Below are positions 36,196 to 46,487 of a DNA stretch of 64,000 bases, piece by piece. Source of the DNA: Pseudoxanthomonas wuyuanensis (GTDB lineage: Bacteria > Pseudomonadota > Gammaproteobacteria > Xanthomonadales > Xanthomonadaceae); assembly GCF_900215535.1 (NCBI RefSeq), contig NZ_OCND01000005.1:117501-181500 (forward strand), written 5' to 3'. The notes beneath the pieces were generated by a model. It was not told the DNA's origin. It did not search any database and was given only the letters and a program-made list of their open reading frames with translations. A program made the translations under genes and the position numbers. Every line of letters starts with the position of its first letter. The stretch's first letter is position 1.

Positions 36196-37224
36196 TCAAC
36201 GCGGCGACGGTTCCGGCAGCGCCTCGTCAGCGAAGATCGCCACATGCGGCACGCCGTCGGCGCCAATCCAGCCGCGGTACATGCCTTCGGTGTTGAATGG
36301 CAGCGCAATCCTGCCGTCGCTGTCCAGCACGATGGCGCCGCCATCGCCGCCGGCCTTGGGGATATCGCCGTTGATGACACCCGCAGCCGCCTGCGCCACC
36401 GACTGCCCGGCGTACTTCACCCGCGCGCAGATGTCGTGCGCGGCGACCGCACGGATGTAGAACTCGCCCCAGCCGGTGCCGGAAACCGCGCAGCGCTCAT
36501 TGGCATAGGTGCCGGCACCGATGATGGGCGCATCGCCGACGCGGCCGTAGCGCTTGTTGGTCATGCCGCCGGTGGAAGTACCGGCGGCCAGCTTTCCCTG
36601 CGCATCCAAGGCCACTGCGCCGACGGTTCCGAAGTACTTGGCGGTCTCGATGTCGCGGTGAGCTTCGCGCGAGGCTTCCTCGCGCAATGCGCGCTGCAAC
36701 TGCTGCCAGCGCTTTTCGGTACGGAAATAGCCCGGCTCCACCAGGGGGACGCCCTGCTCCTTGGCGAACGCTTCGGCGCCTTCGCCAACCATCATTACGT
36801 GGCGGGATTTTTCCATCACCGCCTGCGCCAGCAGGATCGGGTTCTTCACCGTGCGTACGCCAGCGACGGCACCGGCACGGCCGCTGCTGCCGTCCATGAT
36901 GGCGGCATCGAGTTCGTTGCGGCCATCGTGGGTGAACACCGCACCCTTGCCGGCATTGAAACTGGGCGCGTCCTCCAGCACCGTGATCGCCGCGGTAACC
37001 GCATCCAGCGCCGGTTTTCCCGCCGCCAGCTGCGCATGGCCGGCGCGCAATGCCTGTTCCAGCGAGGCACGCGCAGCCGCTTCGTCGGCCGGCGTCATGC
37101 CCTGCCGGACCACGCCGGCGCCACCATGGATCGCCAGCACCGGTTGCTGCGCCACGGCAGCGGCCGCCATCGTCGCCAACGTCGCCAGCAGTCCCGCCTG
37201 CAGGAGCTTCATCCGCTTGCCCAT
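36196..37224 (-). CDS. Isoaspartyl peptidase/L-asparaginase, exported (Ntn hydrolase)
   Basis: A 342-residue N-terminal-nucleophile hydrolase of the plant-type asparaginase family that cleaves isoaspartyl dipeptides. After a signal peptide ending near AAAAVAQ, the mature part shows VLAIHGGAGV, FNAGKGAVFT, and the self-cleavage site with nucleophile Thr in GTVGAVALD, followed by STGGMTNKRYGRVGDAPIIG. The start at 37224 was chosen for a GGAGG site seven bases upstream. A periplasmic location is inferred from the signal peptide. Confidence 0.9.
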   Translation of the reverse strand: MGKRMKLLQAGLLATLATMAAAAVAQQPVLAIHGGAGVVRQGMTPADEAAARASLEQALRAGHAQLAAGKPALDAVTAAITVLEDAPSFNAGKGAVFTHDGRNELDAAIMDGSSGRAGAVAGVRTVKNPILLAQAVMEKSRHVMMVGEGAEAFAKEQGVPLVEPGYFRTEKRWQQLQRALREEASREAHRDIETAKYFGTVGAVALDAQGKLAAGTSTGGMTNKRYGRVGDAPIIGAGTYANERCAVSGTGWGEFYIRAVAAHDICARVKYAGQSVAQAAAGVINGDIPKAGGDGGAIVLDSDGRIALPFNTEGMYRGWIGADGVPHVAIFADEALPEPSPR

Positions 37225-37249
37225 TGCCTTCCTCCCGCGCCGGTGCGCA

Positions 37250-37852
37250 TCAGACTGTGCCACGGTTCTTGCCAACCCAGGGACGGTACCACTCCCGGAT
37301 TTTCGCCATGTCGGCCTCGACATCATCGCTGGGGTGAAACAGGCCGCCAATGCCGATGGTCTTCTCCGGGTAGTGGAAGTACGCCATCAGGATAGGCACA
37401 TTGGCGCCGCGGGCGATCTTCCAGAATCCGCTCTTCCATTTCTGCACGCGCTTGCGCGTACCTTCCGGCGTCAGCGCGAACCACATGCGTTCGGCGCCGT
37501 TGATCAGGCCGATGGCCTGCTCCACGGTGCCCTGCGGCGAACTGCGGTCGATCGGCACCACGCCCAGCTTCCTCAGCAGCGGCGCCAGCGGCCACCAGAA
37601 CAGCTGCGCCTTGCCCAGCACGCGCACCTGGAAACCCATGGCAATCTTGGCCGCCATGCCCCATATGCCGTCCCAGTTGGACGAATGCGGTGCGACGATC
37701 AGCACCAGCTTGGGAATATCCGGCAGCGTGCCGACCACCCGCCAGCCGAAGGCTCGCAGGAAGCGGCGCGCGATCCAACGGGTGAAGCGGTTGCGCGGCA
37801 CCTGCGGCATGTTGGGCGGGATGGCGGGGATGACGTCGTCGGCGTCGCTCAA
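37250..37852 (-). CDS. PlsC-family lysophospholipid acyltransferase-like protein
   Basis: A 200-residue acyltransferase-fold protein. The catalytic block is present as APHSSNWDGIWG, a variant of NHxxxxD with Pro replacing the first Asn, and the phosphate-binding PEGTRKR is intact. Hydrophobic segments suggest membrane association. It is smaller than the main PlsC and its acceptor is not known. It starts four bases after the arfB stop, so the two are probably co-transcribed. Confidence 0.82.
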   Translation of the reverse strand: MSDADDVIPAIPPNMPQVPRNRFTRWIARRFLRAFGWRVVGTLPDIPKLVLIVAPHSSNWDGIWGMAAKIAMGFQVRVLGKAQLFWWPLAPLLRKLGVVPIDRSSPQGTVEQAIGLINGAERMWFALTPEGTRKRVQKWKSGFWKIARGANVPILMAYFHYPEKTIGIGGLFHPSDDVEADMAKIREWYRPWVGKNRGTV

Positions 37853-37856
37853 ATGG

Positions 37857-38291
37857 TTACTCCCAATGGCTTTTCTGCGAGCGGCCGCGCTTGATCTGGC
37901 TGCGCTGGTTCTTGGCCTCCAGCCGGCGCGCCTTGGCCGCGCGCGAGGGCCGGGTGGCGATGCGCTGTTTCGGCACCGTCAACCCGCTGGCGATGAAGGC
38001 CGCCAACCGTTCACGGGCGTCCTGGCGGTTGCGGTCCTGGGTACGGAAGCGCTGCGCGGCAATGATCAGCACGCCCTCATCGGTGAGGCGGCGGTCGCGT
38101 TTGGCCAGCAGGCGTTCGCGCACCGGCTCCGGCAGCGACGGCGATTGCGCAATATCGAACCGCAGTTCGACCGCAGTGGAAACCTTGTTGACGTTCTGCC
38201 CGCCCGGTCCGGCCGCGCGCACGAACCGCTCGATCAACTCCGCGTCAGGAATCGTCAGTGTCTGCGTGATTTCAAGTGCGCCGCTCCCCAT
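37857..38291 (-). CDS. arfB: Alternative ribosome-rescue factor ArfB (ICT1-like)
   Basis: A 144-residue peptidyl-tRNA hydrolase that rescues stalled ribosomes lacking a stop codon. It has the release-factor GGQ motif in RAAGPGGQNVNKVST and the basic C-terminal tail (RPSRAAKARRLEAKNQRSQI) that occupies the empty mRNA channel. It lacks codon-recognition domains, as expected for ArfB/YaeJ. Confidence 0.93.
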   Translation of the reverse strand: MGSGALEITQTLTIPDAELIERFVRAAGPGGQNVNKVSTAVELRFDIAQSPSLPEPVRERLLAKRDRRLTDEGVLIIAAQRFRTQDRNRQDARERLAAFIASGLTVPKQRIATRPSRAAKARRLEAKNQRSQIKRGRSQKSHWE

Positions 38292-38411
38292 CCACCGATT
38301 GTAGTCAGGATGCGGTGGCCGGCGTAAGCGTCCGGGCGGGGGTTTAACGGACCATTTACTTATTCAACGTCACCATTCACGCCTTCGAGTATCGCGCTTT
38401 CAGGATCACGC

Positions 38412-38951
38412 ATGAGTATCGCTTCGCCTTGTCTCCGCTGGCTGCTGTTGGCCGCCCTTGCCATTCCCGCGGTCGTCCTGGCCGCCGAGCCCAGCGATGC
38501 GGACATCGAAAAGCTGCTGCGGGCCTCGCGCGCCGAGAGCATGCTGGCCGCCATCGTGCCGCAGATGGAAGCGATGCAGCGGCAGCAGTTCGATCAGATG
38601 ATGGGCGACAAGCCGCTGACCGCCGAACAACGCGCCGAAGTCGAGCGCATCCAGGCCAAGACCAACGAAATCGTGCGCAAGACGCTGGCCTGGGAAGAAA
38701 TGCGTCCGTTGTACGCCGATGTCTACAAGCAGACCTTCACCCGTGAGGACGTGCGCGCCATCACCAAGTTCTACGAAAGCCCTGCAGGCAGGAATCTGCT
38801 GGACAAGACTCCGGCGCTGATGCAGAACCTGATGACGGCGATCCAGCAGAAGATGGTGCCGATGCTGGAAGAACTTCAGGCCGAGGCGCAGACCGTCTCG
38901 GAAATGCCGGCGCCGGAAGTCACGCCGCCGCAGAAGCGGCGCAAGAAGTAG
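38412..38951 (+). CDS. DUF2059 exported protein
   Basis: A 179-residue protein with a signal peptide (cleavage near VVLAAEP) and a DUF2059 domain, visible as REDVRAITKFYESPAGRNLL. The C-terminus is proline-rich and ends in a basic tail. Function unknown; predicted periplasmic. It is divergent from arfB and convergent with ung, with three bases between stops. Confidence 0.8.
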   Translation: MSIASPCLRWLLLAALAIPAVVLAAEPSDADIEKLLRASRAESMLAAIVPQMEAMQRQQFDQMMGDKPLTAEQRAEVERIQAKTNEIVRKTLAWEEMRPLYADVYKQTFTREDVRAITKFYESPAGRNLLDKTPALMQNLMTAIQQKMVPMLEELQAEAQTVSEMPAPEVTPPQKRRKK

Positions 38952-38954
38952 CCC

Positions 38955-39689
38955 TCAGGCGGCCGCCGCCGCGAGTTCCGCTTCGACGGCGGCGCGATCC
39001 GGCAGCCGCCAGTCGATCGGCGTCTGCCCGCGCTGCGCCAGGTAGCGGTTGGCCGCCGAAAAATGTCCACAGCCCAGAAAGCCGCGATGCGCCGACAGCG
39101 GCGATGGATGCGGCGCGCGCAGCACGCGGTGGCGCTGGGTATCGATGACCTTGCCCTTGGCCTGCGCGTAGCTGCCCCATAGCAGGAACACCAATCCTTC
39201 ACGCTCGCGGTTGAGGGTTTCCACCACATGATCGGTAAAGCCTTCCCAGCCCTTGCCCTGGTGGGCGCCGGCACGGCCTTCCTCGACGGTCAGCACCGCG
39301 TTGAGCAGCAGCACGCCGCGCCGCGCCCACGGCAGCAGGCAACCATGGTCCGGACGCGGGAGGCCGAGATCGGTCTCGATCTCCTTGTAGATGTTCAGCA
39401 GCGACGGCGGCACCGGCACTCCCGGCAGCACCGAGAAGCACAGCCCATGCGCCTGACCCGGTCCGTGGTACGGGTCCTGGCCCAGGATCACCACCTTGAC
39501 CGCATCGAACGGGGTGGCGTCGAAGGCGGCGAAAATCTGCGGGCCCGGCGGATAGATGCGCGCGCCGGCAGCCTTGCGTTGGCGCAGGAATGCCGACAGT
39601 TCGCGCATTTGCGGCCGCAGCAGCCAATCGCCGACGTGCGCCTTCCACGACGGTTCCAGCCTGATGCGGCTCGCGTCGCCGTCGCTCAT
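38955..39689 (-). CDS. ung: Uracil-DNA glycosylase
   Basis: Family 1 UDG that removes uracil from DNA. The 244-residue protein has the water-activating loop [14 protein letters not shown], the [11 protein letters not shown] segment, the uracil-specificity LLWGSYAQ, and the minor-groove loop [13 protein letters not shown]. The start overlaps the stop of the upstream two-REC protein (ATGA), an unusual coupling of DNA repair with a signalling gene. Confidence 0.96.
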   Translation of the reverse strand: MSDGDASRIRLEPSWKAHVGDWLLRPQMRELSAFLRQRKAAGARIYPPGPQIFAAFDATPFDAVKVVILGQDPYHGPGQAHGLCFSVLPGVPVPPSLLNIYKEIETDLGLPRPDHGCLLPWARRGVLLLNAVLTVEEGRAGAHQGKGWEGFTDHVVETLNREREGLVFLLWGSYAQAKGKVIDTQRHRVLRAPHPSPLSAHRGFLGCGHFSAANRYLAQRGQTPIDWRLPDRAAVEAELAAAAA

Positions 39690-40525
39690 ACCAGGCTGCG
39701 GGCGCCGTCCATGCGGGCCAGCCGCAACTGAAACAGGACCTTGGTGATCAGCAGCCGTTCCTCGATCGGCTTGAGCACCAGGTCGTTGGCGCCGGCCTGC
39801 AGCAGTTCGGACTGGTTGTCGCGGTTGCTGTCGCCGGTCATCACCAGGATCGGCAGCCGGCGCTTGCCGTAGGCGAAGTCCACGCGCACGCGCTGCACCA
39901 CATCGCGGCCGCTCAGCTCACCTTTCAGGGTTACGTCGGTCAGCACCAGATCGAAGCGGTGCGTGGACAGCCCCAGCGACTCGGCGGTCAGCAGCGCAAA
40001 CGCATCCTCGGCCTTCAGCACATGCACGACCTTCAGGTTCTGCCGTTCCAGCATGCGCTTTGTGGTTTCGGCGACCACCCGGCTGTCTTCGATATACAGC
40101 ACCGTGGCGCCTTCGACCGGTTCGGGCTGCACGTAGCCGCGGATGAACGCGGCCAGCGCCTCATGGCCCAGCGACTTGTCGAAATAGTCGGTGACGAACT
40201 CGGTGAAGCGGCGTTCCTCCAGATGCTGTTGCGCATCGCCGGAAACCACGATCACCGGCACATAGGCCTGGCCGGCGGCCTGGCGCACGCTGCGGGCGAT
40301 TTCCAGGCCATCGCCGTCGGGCAGCGCCAACGCGGTGGTCACCAGGTGCACGGCGCCGCTGGCCAGCGCCTTGCGCGCCTCGGCAATGCTGCTGCAGCCG
40401 ATCACTTCCACTCCCGGCACTTCCCGCTTGAGCACGTCGGCAATCAGCTTGCGCACCAGCTTGGAGCCATCGACCACCATCACCCGCGGGGTGTCGCTGA
40501 TCAGATGGCGGAGTTCTTGGGCCAT
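39686..40525 (-). CDS. Response regulator with two receiver domains (first lacks phospho-Asp)
   Basis: A 279-residue protein made of two REC domains and no output domain. REC1 (residues about 14-120) keeps VMVVDGSK and the Lys in DKS, but the phosphoacceptor position reads TTALALPDG, with no Asp. REC2 (about 140-275) is intact: YIEDSR, acceptor Asp in [13 protein letters not shown] and LVLKP. Such proteins may relay or sink phosphate, or bind partners. It lies between ftsEX and ung on the same strand. Confidence 0.82.
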   Translation of the reverse strand: MAQELRHLISDTPRVMVVDGSKLVRKLIADVLKREVPGVEVIGCSSIAEARKALASGAVHLVTTALALPDGDGLEIARSVRQAAGQAYVPVIVVSGDAQQHLEERRFTEFVTDYFDKSLGHEALAAFIRGYVQPEPVEGATVLYIEDSRVVAETTKRMLERQNLKVVHVLKAEDAFALLTAESLGLSTHRFDLVLTDVTLKGELSGRDVVQRVRVDFAYGKRRLPILVMTGDSNRDNQSELLQAGANDLVLKPIEERLLITKVLFQLRLARMDGARSLV

Positions 40526-40545
40526 GAAAATGCGGGGTCTCAGGT

Positions 40546-41490
40546 TCAGGTTTCGGTCGGGCGAGTCTGACGCAAGAAGTGCCCGGTCACCAGCCATGCG
40601 CCCAGCCAGCCGATGATGGTAGCGCCCAACAGTACGCCGACGGCGGTCTGCGCGGTCAGCCCGGACAGCGCAAAGCCGCTGCCGTAGCTGGCCGAAAGCG
40701 CCGCCAGCGGCTCGCGCAGGGCGGTGGCGGCGGCGCTCAGCAACCCCAGCGCCAGCGCCCCGGCGACCAGGCCATACCAGGCGCCCAGGTAGATGAAGGG
40801 GCGGCGGATGAAGCCGTCGCTGGCGCCCAGCAGCTGCAGCACGCCGATTTCCTCGCGCCGCGACTGGATGTCCAGACGCACCGTATTGCCGACCACCAGC
40901 AAGGCCCCGGTGCCGAACAGCACCGCCAGCACCCAGGCCAGCCGTTCGCCGAAACCCAGCCAGCCGGCCAGCCGCTGTCGCCAGACTGCGTCGTGCTGCA
41001 ACTGGTCGGTTTCGGGAAGGCTGCGCAGCGCGTTGACCAGTTGGGTGTCGTCGTTGCGCGGGGTGACGATCAGCAGGCTCGGCAGCGGATTGTCGTCCAG
41101 CGCATCCAGCGCCTCGCCCAGCCCGCTGGTACGGCGGAATTCCTCCAGGCCCTGTTCCGGAGTGCGCAGTTCCACCTGCGCCACATCGGCGCGGCCGCGC
41201 AGCTCCGTGGCCAGCGCGGAGGCGCGCGCGGCGGCGACGTCGGGCTTCAGGAACACGTCGATTTCGCGCGACTGCTCCACGTTGCCGGCGAAATGCTGCA
41301 GGTTGTCCAGCGCCAGCCACAGGCCCAGCGGCAGCGCCAGCGCCACCGCCATCACCCCGATGGTCAGCAGCGTGGCCCATGGCCGCCGCAGCACCCGCCC
41401 CAGACTGGAAACGAAGCTGTAGAGGTGCTGATCCAGCCAGATGCCCAGGCCGGAACGCGGACGCGCGATGACGTTGCCCTGCTCGCTCAT
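40546..41490 (-). CDS. ftsX: Cell division protein FtsX
   Basis: Permease-like half of the FtsEX complex, which couples cytoplasmic ATP hydrolysis to septal peptidoglycan hydrolase activation. The 314-residue protein has the family N-terminal segment, a periplasmic domain after the first membrane helix (LLTIGVMAVALALPLGLWL), and three C-terminal helices with SRREEIGVLQLLGASDGFIR. Its start overlaps the ftsE stop by four bases. Confidence 0.93.
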   Translation of the reverse strand: MSEQGNVIARPRSGLGIWLDQHLYSFVSSLGRVLRRPWATLLTIGVMAVALALPLGLWLALDNLQHFAGNVEQSREIDVFLKPDVAAARASALATELRGRADVAQVELRTPEQGLEEFRRTSGLGEALDALDDNPLPSLLIVTPRNDDTQLVNALRSLPETDQLQHDAVWRQRLAGWLGFGERLAWVLAVLFGTGALLVVGNTVRLDIQSRREEIGVLQLLGASDGFIRRPFIYLGAWYGLVAGALALGLLSAAATALREPLAALSASYGSGFALSGLTAQTAVGVLLGATIIGWLGAWLVTGHFLRQTRPTET

Positions 41491-42173
41491 TCGGCCAGAT
41501 CCGCCGGGGAGATATCGTCGACCAGCTTGCCGTGGTCCAGGATCAGCACGCGCTTCTTCATCCGCTTCAGCAATGGCAGGTCATGGCTGACCACCAGCAC
41601 GCTGGTGCCGCGCTCGGGCATCGAGGCGAACAGCGACATGATTTCCGCCGCCAGGGTCGGATCGAGGTTGCCGGTGGGCTCGTCGGCGACCAGCAGCTTG
41701 GGTTCGGCGACGATGGCGCGGGCAATGCCGACCCGCTGCTGCTCGCCGGCCGAGAGCTGGGTCGGCAACGCTTTTTCGCGGTGCCCCAGCCCCAGCCGGG
41801 CCAGCACTTCGCGCACCCGCTTGCCGATGTCGCTGCGATGATCGCCGCGCAGGATCAGCGGCAACGAAACGTTCTCCATCACGCTGCGGTCGGTCAGCAG
41901 CCGGTGATCTTGGTAGACCGCGCCAACCTGGCGCCGGTGCTGCGGGATGCGTCCGCCGCGCACCTTCAGCAGGTTGCGGCCAGCGAACACCACCGCGCCG
42001 CGGCTGGGCCGTTCGCTCAGGTGGATCAGCTTGAGCAAGGTGCTTTTGCCGGCGCCGGAATGGCCGGTGACGAACAGCATTTCGCCTTCGGCCACTTCGA
42101 AGCTGACATCCTCCAGCGCCGCATGGCCGCCGGGGTACTGCTTGCTGACATTTTCGAATCGCAGAACGCTCAT
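41487..42173 (-). CDS. ftsE: Cell division ATP-binding protein FtsE
   Basis: ABC-type ATPase partner of FtsX, 228 residues. Walker A is GHSGAGKST, the ABC signature is LSAGEQQRVGIARAI, and Walker B is LLVADEPTGNLDP. The stop overlaps the ftsX start. Upstream, a 100-base gap separates it from rhlB on the same strand. Confidence 0.95.
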   Translation of the reverse strand: MSVLRFENVSKQYPGGHAALEDVSFEVAEGEMLFVTGHSGAGKSTLLKLIHLSERPSRGAVVFAGRNLLKVRGGRIPQHRRQVGAVYQDHRLLTDRSVMENVSLPLILRGDHRSDIGKRVREVLARLGLGHREKALPTQLSAGEQQRVGIARAIVAEPKLLVADEPTGNLDPTLAAEIMSLFASMPERGTSVLVVSHDLPLLKRMKKRVLILDHGKLVDDISPADLAE

Positions 42174-42273
42174 CCGGCGATTATGCCGTTTTTTTCACAT
42201 TCCCCATCGGCGGACGATACCGCACCGCCCGCCGACGGCGCGAGCCTCGCCCGGTCGACGACAGGCTCCGGGG

Positions 42274-43935
42274 CTACGCCCCGGAAACCAGCGACTTCAG
42301 CTTGCGTCCCAACCGGGTCAGGAACGATGAATTGTCCTTCGGCGCAGACGCGGCCGGCGCGGGCGCCGAAGCCGGCTTGGCGCTGACCGGCGTTGCCATG
42401 CCCTCGCCTTCCAGCGGCCGGCCATGACGGCGGCGGCGGCGCTTGCGCGGCGGGCGGTCGCCTTCCGGCTTGGCGGTTGTGCCGAGCGCAGGCGCAGGCG
42501 CGGCCGCCGGCGCCGGTTTGCCGGCCGCATCGGCATCAGGTTCGCGTCGCGGCGGGCGCGGCCCGCGCGGCTTGCCGTCGCGCGAACGCGTGCCATCGCC
42601 GCGACCGCCCGGCCCGCTCTTGCGCGGACCACCTTTGGGACCGCCGCGGCGCTGCTCGTCGGCGGCCTTCTGCTCGCGCGCCTCGCGGAAGATGTCGCCG
42701 ATGCTTTCGTCGGCATCGGCCTCGTCCCCTTCGACCGGCGCCCGCTGCGGACGCGGCAACGCGGTCAGCAGTTCGGCGGTGACCGGCTCGACCGGAATCT
42801 TCTGTTCGATATAGGCCTCGATATCCGGCAGGCCCTGCGCGTAGATCTCGCAGGCGAAGCTGATCGCATCGCCCTCGGCGCCCAGCCGCGCGGTGCGGCC
42901 GATGCGGTGCACATAGTCCTCGGCATCGAACGGCAGATCGTAGTTGTAGACGTGGCTGACGCCGTCGATATGCAGGCCGCGCGCGGCCACATCGGTGGCC
43001 ACCAGGATTTCCAGCTGCCCCTTCTGGAAGCGGTTGAGCAGCGTTTCGCGCTTCTTCTGCGGCACGTCGCCGGACAGCACGCCGACCCGGTAGCCGGCTT
43101 TCTCCAGCGCGCGCGCCACCCGTTCCACCCACGCCTTGGTGTTGACAAACACCATCGTGCGCGCGCCTTCGCTGCGCGACAGCAGACCGATCAGCAGCGG
43201 GATCTTTTCCTCGTTGGCCGGGAAGTACATCCGCTGCCGTACCCGTGCGGCGGTGATGAACTCGGCCTCGACGACCAGCTTTTCCGGCTCGTTCATGTGC
43301 TCGTAGGCCAGCTCCAGCACACGGTGGCTCAGCGTGGCGCTGAACAGCAGCGTCTGCCGGGTGCCGCGCTCGGGCATGCGCCGCAGCAGGAAACGGATGT
43401 CCTTGATGAAGCCCAGGTCGAACATGCGGTCGGCTTCGTCCAGCACGCAGATTTCGCAGGCGTGCAGCGAGACCACCTTGTGCTGCTTGACGTAGTCGAT
43501 CAGCCGGCCCGGGGTGGCGATGATCACGTCCACGCCCTGCTGCAGCAGCTCGCGCTGCTTGTCGTAGTCAACGCCGCCGTAGATCAGCGCAAAGCGCAGG
43601 CCCAGGTCGGCACCGAACTTGACCGCATCCTTGTGGATCTGGATGGCCAGCTCGCGGGTCGGCGCCAGGATCAGCGCGCGCGGGTCCTCCGGTTTGCGGT
43701 CGGCCAGCGCCGGCCGCGTCAGCAGGCGGTTCATCACTGCCACCAGGAACGCCAGCGTCTTGCCGGTGCCGGTCTGCGCCTGTCCGGCGACATCGCGGCC
43801 GGGCAGCGCCACCGGCAGCGTCAGCGCCTGGATCGGCGTGCAACGCGAGAAACCGGCGGCTTCCAGACCGGCCAGAAGGGCCGGGTGCAGGTCGAAGGAG
43901 GAAAAGGTTACATCGGTTAAGGGTTTGTCGCTCAT
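42274..43935 (-). CDS. rhlB: DEAD-box RNA helicase RhlB
   Basis: ATP-dependent RNA helicase of the RNA-degradosome class. The 553-residue protein has the Q motif and Walker A (AQTGTGKT), [12 protein letters not shown] in [15 protein letters not shown], and the C-terminal domain motifs [15 protein letters not shown] and [11 protein letters not shown] long basic, Pro/Ala/Gly-rich tail follows (residues about 400-553), with runs such as [14 protein letters not shown]. It is divergent from trxA and rho, matching the rhlB-trxA-rho synteny of gammaproteobacteria; that context supports RhlB over other DEAD-box proteins. Confidence 0.9.
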   Translation of the reverse strand: MSDKPLTDVTFSSFDLHPALLAGLEAAGFSRCTPIQALTLPVALPGRDVAGQAQTGTGKTLAFLVAVMNRLLTRPALADRKPEDPRALILAPTRELAIQIHKDAVKFGADLGLRFALIYGGVDYDKQRELLQQGVDVIIATPGRLIDYVKQHKVVSLHACEICVLDEADRMFDLGFIKDIRFLLRRMPERGTRQTLLFSATLSHRVLELAYEHMNEPEKLVVEAEFITAARVRQRMYFPANEEKIPLLIGLLSRSEGARTMVFVNTKAWVERVARALEKAGYRVGVLSGDVPQKKRETLLNRFQKGQLEILVATDVAARGLHIDGVSHVYNYDLPFDAEDYVHRIGRTARLGAEGDAISFACEIYAQGLPDIEAYIEQKIPVEPVTAELLTALPRPQRAPVEGDEADADESIGDIFREAREQKAADEQRRGGPKGGPRKSGPGGRGDGTRSRDGKPRGPRPPRREPDADAAGKPAPAAAPAPALGTTAKPEGDRPPRKRRRRRHGRPLEGEGMATPVSAKPASAPAPAASAPKDNSSFLTRLGRKLKSLVSGA

Positions 43936-44151
43936 GCCTTCTTCTTTAATGCGCCGCTGTGTTCTGCCAGCGGGCGTGATGGTGCGGAATGCGTGCTTGC
44001 ATCGCGGTTACCGGCGTCGCACACTGCGCCCCTGATGCCGGGTTGCGCGGCCCTTGATTTGGCCGCCAAGCGCCCCAGTTTACCGCAATAGAGATGGCCG
44101 CCCCGGCCAAACCCGTCCGCGCTTGATCCGCGGACCCTGCAGGAGACCCCA

Positions 44152-44493
44152 GTGAGCGATAAAGTAACCCACGTCGGCGATGCCGATTTCGATGCCGCCG
44201 TGCTGCAATCGGAAGAGCCGGTTCTGGTGGATTTCTGGGCCGAATGGTGCGGCCCGTGCAAGATGATTTCCCCGGTCCTGGACGAACTGGCCCAGACCTA
44301 CGATGGCCGCCTGAAGGTGGTCAAGCTGAACGTGGACGAGAACCGCGCCACCGCCATCAAGTACCACGTACGCAACATCCCGCTGCTGCTGCTGTTCAAG
44401 GACGGCCAGGTGCACGCGACCCAGGTCGGCGCCGTCGGCAAGGGTCAGCTGACCCAGATGATCGACAAGAGCATCGGCACCCAGGCCGCCTGA
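44152..44493 (+). CDS. trxA: Thioredoxin 1
   Basis: Small cytosolic disulfide reductase of 113 residues. The active site is WCGPC (residues 32-36) and the cis-proline loop follows as RNIPLLLLFKDG; the residue after the Pro is Leu rather than the usual Thr. Start is GTG 44152 with AGGAG upstream. It precedes rho, the classical gene order. Confidence 0.95.
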   Translation: MSDKVTHVGDADFDAAVLQSEEPVLVDFWAEWCGPCKMISPVLDELAQTYDGRLKVVKLNVDENRATAIKYHVRNIPLLLLFKDGQVHATQVGAVGKGQLTQMIDKSIGTQAA

Positions 44494-44685
44494 GCCTCAG
44501 GCCGGGCCGCGTCCGGCTGAATCCGTTCGAACCCGCCGCCGCGCGCTGCTTGCCGCCGCGGCGGCGCGGTGTTAGTGTCGTTGCATCCGGCGCGGGGTCT
44601 GCGCCGCACCCCTTCTGAGAAACCACTCTCCATCCGTCCCGCCGGCCATCCGCTGGCGCTCGCAACCGTAGCGAGGAAATCCCAC

Positions 44686-46413
44686 TTGTCCGACAGCAAT
44701 AACGAAACCGGCGCCCCCGCCGAGAAGCGTGTGCGCAAGCCGCGCGCCCCCAAGGTGGCCGCCAGCGAACAGCCGGCAGCCCCGGCAACGCCGAAAGCGC
44801 CGATTGAAGCCGCCGCACCTGCAGCGCCTGCCAATCCGCCCGCGCCGCCTGCCGTGCCTGCCGAAGCCGCGCCGCGCCCGTCGGCGCCTGCCGCTTCTTC
44901 TTCCGGTTCCGCCGACGAAGGCGCGACCGCGACCGCCGCTGCCGGCCAGGACGGCGAACCGCGCGAGCCGCGCGAAGGCGGCCAGCGTTTCAACCAGAAC
45001 CAGAACAACCGCCGCGACCGTTTCCGCAACCGCCGTGATCGCGACCGCGACCGCGGCGACCGCCCGCGCAATGACGGCCTGCCCAGCGACGGCGGCAACG
45101 AGAACTTCGTCCCGCGCAGCCCGCCGGCCAATGTGCCCGAGGGCTTCCCGCAGTACTCGCTGAGCGATCTGAAGCGGATGCCGGCGCAGAAGCTGCTGGA
45201 CATCGCCGAGCAGCTGAGCATCCACGAAGGCGTCGCCCGCGCGCGCAAGCAGGATGTGATCTTCGCCCTGCTGAAGGTGCTGACCCGTCACGGCGAAGGC
45301 GTCGCCGCCGACGGCGTCCTGGAAATCCTGCCCGACGGCTTCGGCTTCCTGCGCGCCGCCGAGGCCAGCTACCTGGCCGGCCCGGACGATGTCTACATCA
45401 GTCCCAGCCAGATCCGCCGCTTCAACCTGCGCACCGGCGATCACCTGGCCGGGCGCATCCGCTGGCCCAAGGACGGCGAGCGCTATTTCGCGCTGGCCGT
45501 GGTCGACACCATCAATGGCGAGCCGATCGAAGCCAGCAAGGGTAAGGTGCTGTTCGAGAACCTGACCCCGCTGTTCCCGCGCCGCCGCTTCACCCTGGAG
45601 CGCGGCAACGGCTCGTCGGAAGACATCGCCGGCCGCATCCTCGACCTGATGGCGCCGCAGGGCAAAGGCCAGCGCGCGCTGATCGTCTCGCCGCCCAAGG
45701 CCGGCAAGACCATCATGATGCAGCAGATCGCCACCGCGATTACCACCAACCATCCCGACGTGCACATGATCGTGCTGCTGATCGACGAGCGTCCGGAAGA
45801 AGTCACCGAAATGCAGCGCACCGTGCGCGGCGAGGTCATCTCTTCGACGTTCGATGAGCCGGCCGCCCGCCACGTGCAGGTCGCCGAGATGGTGATCGAA
45901 CGCGCCAAGCGTTTGGTCGAGCACAAGAAGGACGTGGTGATCCTGCTCGATTCGATCACCCGCCTGGCCCGCGCCTACAACAACGTCGTGCCCAGCTCCG
46001 GCAAAGTGCTGACCGGCGGCGTCGACGCCAACGCGCTGCACCGGCCCAAGCGTTTCTTCGGCGCCGCGCGCAATGTCGAAGAAGGCGGCAGCCTGACCAT
46101 CATCGCCACCGCGCTGGTCGAAACCGGCAGCAAGATGGACGAGGTGATCTACGAAGAGTTCAAGGGCACCGGCAACAGCGAAGTGCACCTGAACCGCCGC
46201 ATCACCGAGAAGCGCGTCTACCCGGCCATCGACATCAACCGCTCCGGCACCCGCCGCGAGGACCTGCTGATCGAACCGGAACTGCTGCAGAAGATCTGGA
46301 TCCTGCGCAAGCTGCTGCACCCGATGGACGAAATCGCGGCAATGGAATTCCTGCTGGACAAGATGAAGAACACCAAGTCCAACGACGAGTTCTTCAGTTC
46401 GATGAAGCGGTAG
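44686..46413 (+). CDS. rho: Transcription termination factor Rho with long disordered N-terminus
   Basis: Hexameric RNA-dependent ATPase that ends transcription. The 575-residue product is well above the ~420 of E. coli Rho. An Ala/Pro-rich, then Arg/Asn/Asp-rich low-complexity extension of about 150 residues ([20 protein letters not shown] within it) precedes the Rho N-domain ([20 protein letters not shown]). The CSD-like RNA-binding region ([20 protein letters not shown]) and the ATPase come next, with Walker [24 protein letters not shown] and the R-loop [14 protein letters not shown]. Start is TTG 44686 with GAGGA upstream; no ATG fits. The 192-base leader contains GC-rich inverted repeats and may be autoregulatory, as known for rho in E. 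coli. Confidence 0.94.
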   Translation: MSDSNNETGAPAEKRVRKPRAPKVAASEQPAAPATPKAPIEAAAPAAPANPPAPPAVPAEAAPRPSAPAASSSGSADEGATATAAAGQDGEPREPREGGQRFNQNQNNRRDRFRNRRDRDRDRGDRPRNDGLPSDGGNENFVPRSPPANVPEGFPQYSLSDLKRMPAQKLLDIAEQLSIHEGVARARKQDVIFALLKVLTRHGEGVAADGVLEILPDGFGFLRAAEASYLAGPDDVYISPSQIRRFNLRTGDHLAGRIRWPKDGERYFALAVVDTINGEPIEASKGKVLFENLTPLFPRRRFTLERGNGSSEDIAGRILDLMAPQGKGQRALIVSPPKAGKTIMMQQIATAITTNHPDVHMIVLLIDERPEEVTEMQRTVRGEVISSTFDEPAARHVQVAEMVIERAKRLVEHKKDVVILLDSITRLARAYNNVVPSSGKVLTGGVDANALHRPKRFFGAARNVEEGGSLTIIATALVETGSKMDEVIYEEFKGTGNSEVHLNRRITEKRVYPAIDINRSGTRREDLLIEPELLQKIWILRKLLHPMDEIAAMEFLLDKMKNTKSNDEFFSSMKR

Positions 46414-46436
46414 TCCGAACACGCGCTGCAACGTAA

Positions 46437-46463
46437 AACGCCCCGCATTGCGGGGCGTTTTTT
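46437..46463 (+). terminator. Intrinsic terminator after rho
   Basis: Stem AACGCCCCGC-ATT-GCGGGGCGTT followed directly by TTTT. The complementary strand also has four Ts after the stem, so it could stop transcription of the convergent TonB-like operon too. Confidence 0.9.
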
Positions 46464-46487
46464 CGTCCGGGCTCGCCACGCGGCAGT

